Below are positions 57,665 through 64,000 of a stretch of 64,000 nt of DNA, piece by piece. Position 1 is the stretch's first letter, and every line of letters begins with the position of its first letter. The position numbers and the translations under genes were made by a program. Location of the stretch: positions 356,652,128-356,716,127 of the forward strand of contig NC_092873.1 in assembly GCF_028372415.1 (NCBI RefSeq), written 5' to 3'. The notes under the pieces are model-generated. The model did no database searches, was not told where the DNA came from, and saw nothing but the letters and a program-made list of their open reading frames with translations. Source of the DNA: Notamacropus eugenii. Lineage: Eukaryota; Chordata; Mammalia; Diprotodontia; Macropodidae.

Positions 57665-58605
57665 GTGTCTTTACAAAAGGGGACATGCCCTGTTGCATTC
57701 TCTTTTACATTTTGCCTGATATGGCTGGCTCTCTACCTTGCCTACCCTTGGTCTCTCAGATCTGGGATCTCCAGCTTTGCCTCCAAGGTAAACTTGAGGG
57801 CAAAGACCATGACTTTATGCCTGTTAAAATTCTTTCTTTTCTTTATCCTCCATCTTTAATGTCATCTCTTCCAGGAAGTCTCCCTGGATCACCTCTCTGG
57901 ATGGAAATCTCCCTCCTCAAATTTATTTCTTTTTTACTCATTTAAATATTGATGCCATTTGTTTTTTCTTCCACCAAAGTCATTTCCTTATATGCACCTC
58001 TCTCCTTTCAGCTGAACCCTTTTCCTAATAACTCTTCTCAAATTTCTCATGACACTTTGCTTATCTCATTCTTCCTTGCATCACAGTTATTTGGTTTCCT
58101 ATCTTTTCCCCTTTGGAGATACACATTTATGTTATCCAATCTCAACAGGAACCACAGTAAGCAAGGCAATTCTTTAACTCTTCTCTCTAATTGATTCTCT
58201 ATCCTACTTAGTGCAACGGTTTTTTGTAAATCTTTCTTTTCTCTACTCAACCCTCCCACTATAACTCTTTCCCTTTCTCTCCCAAATCCATCCTCTCCAT
58301 TGAAAGGCTTTGCTTCATGTTTCACTGATAAAATCAGAGTCATTCACCTCAAACTTTCTCATCTCATTTGCTCCTCCTCTCACATCTCCTTGATATCATC
58401 CCTCACCATTTCCTTCTTTTCCCAGTCTAAGACTGGAGCATTTTAGTTACTTAATAAATACTTAGTAATTGCTTGATAGATGGCTTGCAAACTCTTTGAG
58501 AGTAAGACACTCTTTAAATTCCCATCATCCATAATAAGACCTTGCACATCGTAGGTGCTTAATAGTGGTTGAACTATATTCCTTTTTACCATCACCCTTT
58601 ACGTT
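57665..58605 (+). mobile_element. L2 LINE relics in KRT23 intron 5
   Basis: L2 3'-UTR-like pyrimidine-rich text at 57,700-58,440 (CTTCCAGGAAGTCTCCCTGG, TTCACTGATAAAATCAGAG) and an L2 3' end at 58,480-58,600 (AAACTCTTTGAGAGTAAGAC, CATCGTAGGTGCTTAATAG). Confidence 0.55.
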
Positions 58606-58954
58606 CCCAAATATAGTTCTCTGTGAAAAGAAGGAACTTAATAAATTTTTTATTGTTTTTATCATGAGCAGTAGACGTGGATCAACTCCATGTTCAATAT
58701 CCTAATGGAAGAGAGTTAACTTGGAAACAGTTATGTCCAAACACTTCCTTGTGCTGAAACATCATTTGCAATTCCCATTATTCTTTTGTGTGAGTGTATA
58801 TGTTTGTATGAGTGTGTATATATCCCTACTAGGTTACTAGCACAGTGCAACAATTATTTAATTTTAGCTGAAGTATGCTTCACAAAAAGTAATTATCACT
58901 CCCATGAACCTGAGGCTAATTGAGACCTGAAATGTAGCATCCAAGTTTTTTGTT

Positions 58955-59195
58955 ATCCAGTTGCATCCAACTCTTCATGACATTCTATAAAGTTTTCTTG
59001 GCAAAAATACTGGAGTGGTTTCCCATTTCCTTCTCCAACTCATTTGATAGGTGAGGAAATTAAGAGAAATAGGGTTAAGTGAGTTATCCAGGGTCACACA
59101 TCCAGTAAGTATCTGAGGCCATGTTTGAATTCAGAAAGATGTCTTCATGATTCTAGGCTCCGTGGCATATATACACTGTGCCACCTAACTGTCCC
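58955..59195 (-). repeat. MAR1-like CORE-SINE in intron 5
   Basis: TTGCATCCAACTCTTCATGA, TTTCTTGGCAAAAATACTGG, GATGTCTTCATGATTC, CACTGTGCCACCTAACTG. Confidence 0.92.
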
Positions 59196-59521
59196 AGCTT
59201 CTAGCTTAGGTGTTAGAATGCTGTTCATTTCTGTCCTCTAGACAATTCTAGAAGAATAAAAGTGCCTTGCAGGCAAGAACTGTTTTGTGTTTGCCTCTCT
59301 GTCCCCAGTGCCTTATGGGTGGGAGGAATTTGCTAAATGTTGAGTGGAATGGAACTGAATGGAATTGGTTTCAGTTCACAACACACCTATATTTTCCATA
59401 TTGTTAACCTGGAGAAGCTGGTGCTCAACTATGCTGAAAGATAATCAGAAGCCATAGGGGAGACCTGAGAGAGAGCTTTCCATAGGAAATAGCCACATTG
59501 TTTTCCTGAGCAGAGACTCAC

Positions 59522-59647
59522 TTTATTCTTCTGGGTTTGAAGGTCAATGTCTAGGGCCTGAAAGGTACATCTCAGTTCATGGATATTGTCCTTGCTGCTC
59601 TGCACAGAGGAGGTTCTTTTTTCCAGCTCTTGGGACACTGATTCTGA
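59522..59647 (-). CDS. KRT23: KRT23 exon 5 (coil 2)
   Basis: Exactly 126 bp (42 codons), the standard type I exon 5 size. Acceptor CCCTACAG and donor GTGAGT are good. It encodes NIHELRCTFQALDIDLQTQ, matching human DIHELKRTFQALEIDLQTQ. No stop. Confidence 0.94.
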
Positions 59648-59745
59648 CTGTAGGGGCAAAAGAAAAGGACAGAGTATATTAGCATCAGCAAATGACCCAG
59701 GGAAACAGCTTCCGCTCAGCATCATGGGCTTTTTTTTTTTTTTAC

Positions 59746-59907
59746 CTGTTCTTTGTACCATGTGTCCAAGTCTGGATGTTTCTTCTTAATTATCAGTTCA
59801 TATTCTTGCCTCATGTCCTCTAGGATCTTAATCAGATCTTCTCCTGGGGTTGAGTTTACCCTCATATTAACCTTGATGTCGTCTGTCATGTGCTGTTTGC
59901 TTATTTC
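59746..59907 (-). CDS. KRT23: KRT23 exon 4 (linker L12 and start of coil 2)
   Basis: Exactly 162 bp (54 codons). Acceptor AATAAACAG, donor GTAAAA. It encodes EDLIKILEDMRQEYELIIKK and KHPDLDTWYKEQ. Human has two differences over that stretch as I recall. It lacks the DAAPG motif of other type I keratins (NSTPG here, DTGPR in human KRT23), which identifies KRT23 specifically. Confidence 0.95.
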
Positions 59908-61019
<1,112 letters not shown>

Positions 61020-61144
61020 CTGCATATCAATGAAGAATGATACTAACTCAGTGATGAGTCAGGGAAAAGAGTATTTTAGGGTGGAAAGATAATCGCAAGG
61101 TTCTTTCTGTTTTGTTATGACTTTTGAATTAGAATAGTGCAAAA

Positions 61145-61330
61145 AATCAGAGAGTTGAGCGCTGGAAGGAAGGAAACTCAGTTCCACACTTTCTTTTTAC
61201 AGATAGGGAAACTGAGGCCAGGACAGTTGAAGTGACTTGGACAAGGTCGTATAGGTGGTAAGACTTGAACTCAGGTCCTCTAGCTCTACCACCAGTGCTC
61301 TTTCCTCTGTATCCATCCCATTGCCCTCTT
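61145..61330 (-). repeat. MIR/CORE-SINE
   Basis: AGATAGGGAAACTGAGGCCA, ACTTGAACTCAGGTCCTCTA. Confidence 0.8.
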
Positions 61331-61364
61331 TTTGGAAACACCATTACCAAGTGATTTTCCACAC

Positions 61365-61490
61365 CATAGCAAGCTGAGACTGGAGCTCAATTTCTAAACT
61401 TTGGAGCATGAACTTCAAGTCTGTTATTTCGCTCTTGCTTGTCTGGAGCTGTTCCGTGTTGCTACTGATCTCTTTCTTGAGTTCTCCACT
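61365..61490 (-). pseudogene. Keratin pseudogene exon 5
   Basis: 126 bp and open: [40 protein letters not shown]. Acceptor TTGCATTTCAG, donor GTGTGG. Coil 2. Confidence 0.92.
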
Positions 61491-61572
61491 CTGAAATGCA
61501 AGAGAAGGTATCAGAACAACCTATGGGAAATTCGGAGTTCATTTGTCAGGGTGGCACAGTGCCTCGACTTAC

Positions 61573-61734
61573 TTTTTCAAGGAACCAAGCTTCGGCTTCC
61601 TTGTGATTCTGTTTGGCACTGACTTAATACTGGCCTCTTATGTCATTCAAGAATTTGGTCAAGTTGATTCCTGGAGCAGCATCCATCTCCACACTAACCT
61701 GGCCAAGCCCTGTAGCTTGGATGGCTTGAAGTTC
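61573..61734 (-). pseudogene. Keratin pseudogene exon 4
   Basis: 162 bp. Reads [26 protein letters not shown], stop, VSAKQNHKEAEAWFLEK. The stop is TAA at 61,626-61,624 in place of the conserved Glu codon of QYE. Acceptor CTCCTAG, donor GTAAGT. Confidence 0.93.
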
Positions 61735-61799
61735 CTAGGAGTAGCAAGGAAGAGTGAGGCATGTGTGGATTCTCTGCAGTTTATCCTGACAGAACATAG

Positions 61800-61935
61800 C
61801 TGTCTGTATGTTGTCTCCTTCACTGTGCTGAGTTCCTTGAGGGCAGGGACTGACTTTTACCTTTTTTTTTTTTTATAGCCCCAGTACTTAACACAGTGCC
61901 TGCCACATAGTGGGTAATTGACTTGACTGACTGTA
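61800..61935 (+). mobile_element. L2 LINE 3' end
   Basis: GCTGAGTTCCTTGAGGGCAG, AGCCCCAGTACTTAACACAG, GTGCCTGCCACATAGTGGG. Confidence 0.75.
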
Positions 61936-62029
61936 TCCCAGAAATACTTTCCTGGTTATAGGTTATAATTATAGGTTAACCTATAATTGTTCATAGTCAT
62001 CATCATTTAGACAGTGCTTTAAGCTTATG

Positions 62030-62200
62030 CGTTCTCAGATTCATAGGATATCAGAAGTGTTATTTACTTAAGCCCACAACTTAAGCCAGGAGGACTGTGA
62101 CTTGCCCAAGACCACTTGGGTAATAAGACTGAACCACGATCTGAACCTAGGTCCTCTAACTCTAAATCCAGCGTTTTTTCCATTTCCTTCCCTAAAGTGA
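62030..62200 (-). repeat. MIR/CORE-SINE
   Basis: GACTGTGACTTGCCCAAGAC, GATCTGAACCTAGGTCCTC. Confidence 0.7.
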
Positions 62201-62579
62201 ATGTAGACTTCTCTAGGATTTGAACCCAGGAGTCCTGGAAGCCTTAAACAATAATCTTGTCCCTAGACCATCTGGCTTTCTTTAAAGTGCCATACCTTTT
62301 ATGGGAAATTGTATTTTGTTTTGATTTTTAAAATGTTTTATTACAAGCTTAATAATTGAATATCAGGGCAGCTAGTTAGACTTGCTTAATAATTCCTTCT
62401 AAATCTCAGAGCATATTTAATGTGACTATTTCCACATTTCAGTGCATCCATTCCAAGAGCCATCAGGACTCTTTGTCTCTTCATTCCCTTCTCTTTCCAT
62501 TATCCTTCCTCCCTCTTCTCCTAAATAAAACATTTATCAAGTACTTGCTCTGCCCCACCAAGCACTGTGGTTATAAACC
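62201..62579. other. Unassigned intron sequence
   Basis: No coding potential. Antisense SINE-like text near 62,215-62,240. Confidence 0.4.
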
Positions 62580-62905
62580 ACCTCATTTACACAGAAGGAA
62601 ATGGAATTACCATGGAGTAGTAGATGAAGCGCTGCACTTGGAGTCTGGAAGATCTGGGCTCAAATTCTGCCTCAGATACTTAATAGTGATATGACCTGGG
62701 TAAATCACTTAATCTCTCTGTGCCTTAGTTTCTTCATCTAGAAAATGAAGAAATTGATTTCTGAGGCCCCTTTCAACTCTGAATATGTGATCCTATAAGT
62801 CCCAGAGAAGTGACTTGGCCAAGATCATATAGCTAATAATCAGTAGAGCCATAATTTGAATCCAGGTCTTCTGCCTCCAAGTTCAGTATCCTTTCGATTC
62901 TCTGT
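62580..62905 (+). repeat. MIR/CORE-SINE (+) followed by an antisense copy
   Basis: Plus copy at 62,595-62,795 (GCACTTGGAGTCTGGAAGAT, TTAGTTTCTTCATCTAGAAA). Antisense fragment at 62,796-62,905 (GAAGTGACTTGGCCAAGATC). Confidence 0.75.
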
Positions 62906-63002
62906 ATAGGAATACACCAAGTAGGCTCACAGGCACTGAAAACACAGTAGAAATCTTTTCAGGCCTCTGCTGTCAGGGGACCAGATGAGCATCATTGATG
63001 TG

Positions 63003-63255
63003 CCAGGGGCAGCTGGTGGCACAGTGGATAAAGGGCTGGACCCAAAGTCTGGAGGTCCTGAATTCAAATCCAGCCTCAGACCCATAATGGTTATGTGACC
63101 TTCAGCACATGACTTAATCTCTATTCACCTCAGTTTCCTCATCAGTGAAATGAGGATGGCAGTACCTACCACCCAGGGTTGTTTGGATTTTGTTGTATTT
63201 AAAAGCAGTTGAGATAATATTTACAATGCCTGAAGCATTGTTGGCGCTATCAATT
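63003..63255 (+). repeat. CORE-SINE, variable-tail type
   Basis: GGGGCAGCTGGTGGCACAGT, TGAATTCAAATCCAGCCTC, CACCTCAGTTTCCTCATCAG, CAGGGTTGTTTGGATTTT. Confidence 0.9.
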
Positions 63256-63672
63256 TTATTATAATTATGTCGTTTTCTGTAGGCAGGCAGTCCTGTTTCA
63301 GGAACTGAATGAAATTGCTTCTGAGGGTCTGCTCAGCTCTAATATTCTCTGGATCTGTGTCTATTCTCTTTTTAGAAAACAGTGATAAAAACAGAGCCAT
63401 TAAACTATTATCCCCATCATCAAAGTGAAAAGTGAGAGAAAAGACACTACTGGTAGCACAACAGCAGCCAGACTCCATCCTTCTGTCTTTATATCTCTCT
63501 CTCTTTTCCCTCCATAAGCAAACTTTACCCCACACCTACCCAGTCAAACAAACCTTTCAGATGTCAATAAAAAAGCCCCCTTCATTCTTCTAACTTAATA
63601 AGAATGTAAATTGCAGTGGATGGGGGGGAGAGGGGAGGAGGAAGGACATAGGAATGATAGATGCCCCCTCAC
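63256..63672 (-). other. Intron 3 of the keratin pseudogene, unassigned part
   Basis: A 104-codon frame at 63,221-63,535 has no domain and is not a keratin exon. Short G-run at about 63,620-63,640. Confidence 0.4.
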
Positions 63673-63796
63673 CTCTTCATGGTTCTTTTTAAGGTAAGCC
63701 AACTCTTCCATCACACTTTCAATCTGCATCTCCAGGTCAGCCCTGGGCAGGGTCAATTTATCCAGCACCCTGCCCAAGGCTTGTTTATTCTCATAC
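63673..63796 (-). pseudogene. Keratin pseudogene exon 3 (coil 1B), 33 bp short
   Basis: 124 bp instead of 157. Acceptor CTTTTAAG, donor GTGAGG. Reads [20 protein letters not shown] then [19 protein letters not shown] and EE. Compared with the family pattern it lacks 11 residues (the RQSVEADINGL region) without a frame break. It has a proline within the coil 1B helix (TLPRAD). It ends in phase 0. Confidence 0.9.
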
Positions 63797-63929
63797 CTTA
63801 AAAGGAAAGGGCAGGATATTCCAGGGGACCAAAATTAAATAATTAAAAACCCAAACCCACCTGAAGAAGTGATGTGTTTCAGGCATTAAAGCATAAGCAT
63901 TTTGAATGGCATTTAACTCAGGATAGAGA

Positions 63930-64000
63930 ATCAACATGGCTTAAGGGATAGCAAGCTACCCTTGGAGAAGGGAAAGCCTAAGTTCAGGCTCTGACTCAGT
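63930..64000 (+). repeat. SINE head at window end
   Basis: AACATGGCTTAAGGGATAGC, AAGTTCAGGCTCTGACTCAG; continues beyond the window. Confidence 0.5.

Larger units (their letters stand above)
52163..59907 (-). pseudogene. KRT23: KRT23 exons 4-8, 5' part missing, probably decayed
   Basis: Keratin 23 is a type I intermediate-filament protein that pairs with a type II keratin in epithelial cytoplasm. Present are exons for the end of coil 1B/linker, coil 2 and the short tail, each at the usual type I size. Signature residues agree with human KRT23 as I remember it (MRQEYELIIKKKH, DLDTWYKEQ, HYEEEL, VSATPKIKAI). Exons 1-3 (head, coil 1A, most of 1B) are not between 59,908 and 64,000 in their expected place. 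Another keratin's exon 6 ends only 891 bp upstream. Exon 6 is one base short of 221, the helix-end motif is changed, and the exon 8 acceptor is TG. Introns hold SINEs, L2, CR1 and an antisense retroviral fossil. Alternative: the 3' part of a hybrid gene using the upstream exon 3. Confidence 0.85.

Overview
The window looks like a marsupial genomic segment. Its interspersed repeats are the ones I associate with opossum-type genomes: tRNA-derived CORE-SINEs of the MAR1/MIR kind in dozens of copies, RTE-tailed SINEs (RTESINE type), a half-L1 (HAL1) element, marsupial-type L1 3' ends, L2 and CR1/L3 LINE relics, and short hAT MITEs with palindromic ends. The only host protein-coding sequence I can support is type I keratin, which fixes this as vertebrate DNA. 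I cannot name the species.

Layout. From 1 to about 52,150 I find no host gene, only layered repeats and unassigned sequence. From 52,163 to 63,796 lie keratin exons, all on the minus strand. Read in transcript direction they run: exons 3, 4, 5 and 6 of an epidermal KRT10/12/24-like type I keratin (63,796 down to 60,799), then exons 4, 5, 6, 7 and 8 of KRT23 (59,907 down to 52,163). Exons 7-8 of the first gene and exons 1-3 of KRT23 are not found between them. The two remnants meet inside an 891-bp gap.

State of the genes. The upstream keratin has in-frame stops in exons 4 and 6 and an 11-codon in-frame deletion in exon 3, so it is a pseudogene as it stands. KRT23 exons 4-6 are open, at family length (162, 126 and 220 bp), and close to human KRT23. 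However, exon 6 is one base short of the usual 221, its helix-termination motif is altered, and the exon 8 acceptor reads TG instead of AG. Either KRT23 is dying here, or exon 3 of the upstream gene splices directly to KRT23 exon 4 (both phase 0) to give a hybrid keratin. RNA data would decide.

Mobile DNA. The best-defined element is a full-length HAL1 at 23,218-25,849 (minus), flanked by a perfect 15-bp target duplication. A broken class II (betaretrovirus-like) fossil with an LTR, a Lys-type primer-binding site and a gag start lies antisense in KRT23 intron 5, and a second primer-site copy sits 670 bp downstream. Several nested insertions can be ordered in time: SINE in SINE, LINE in SINE, SINE and MITE in CR1, and SINE in MITE. 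Repeat boundaries are read by eye and are approximate unless a target duplication is given.
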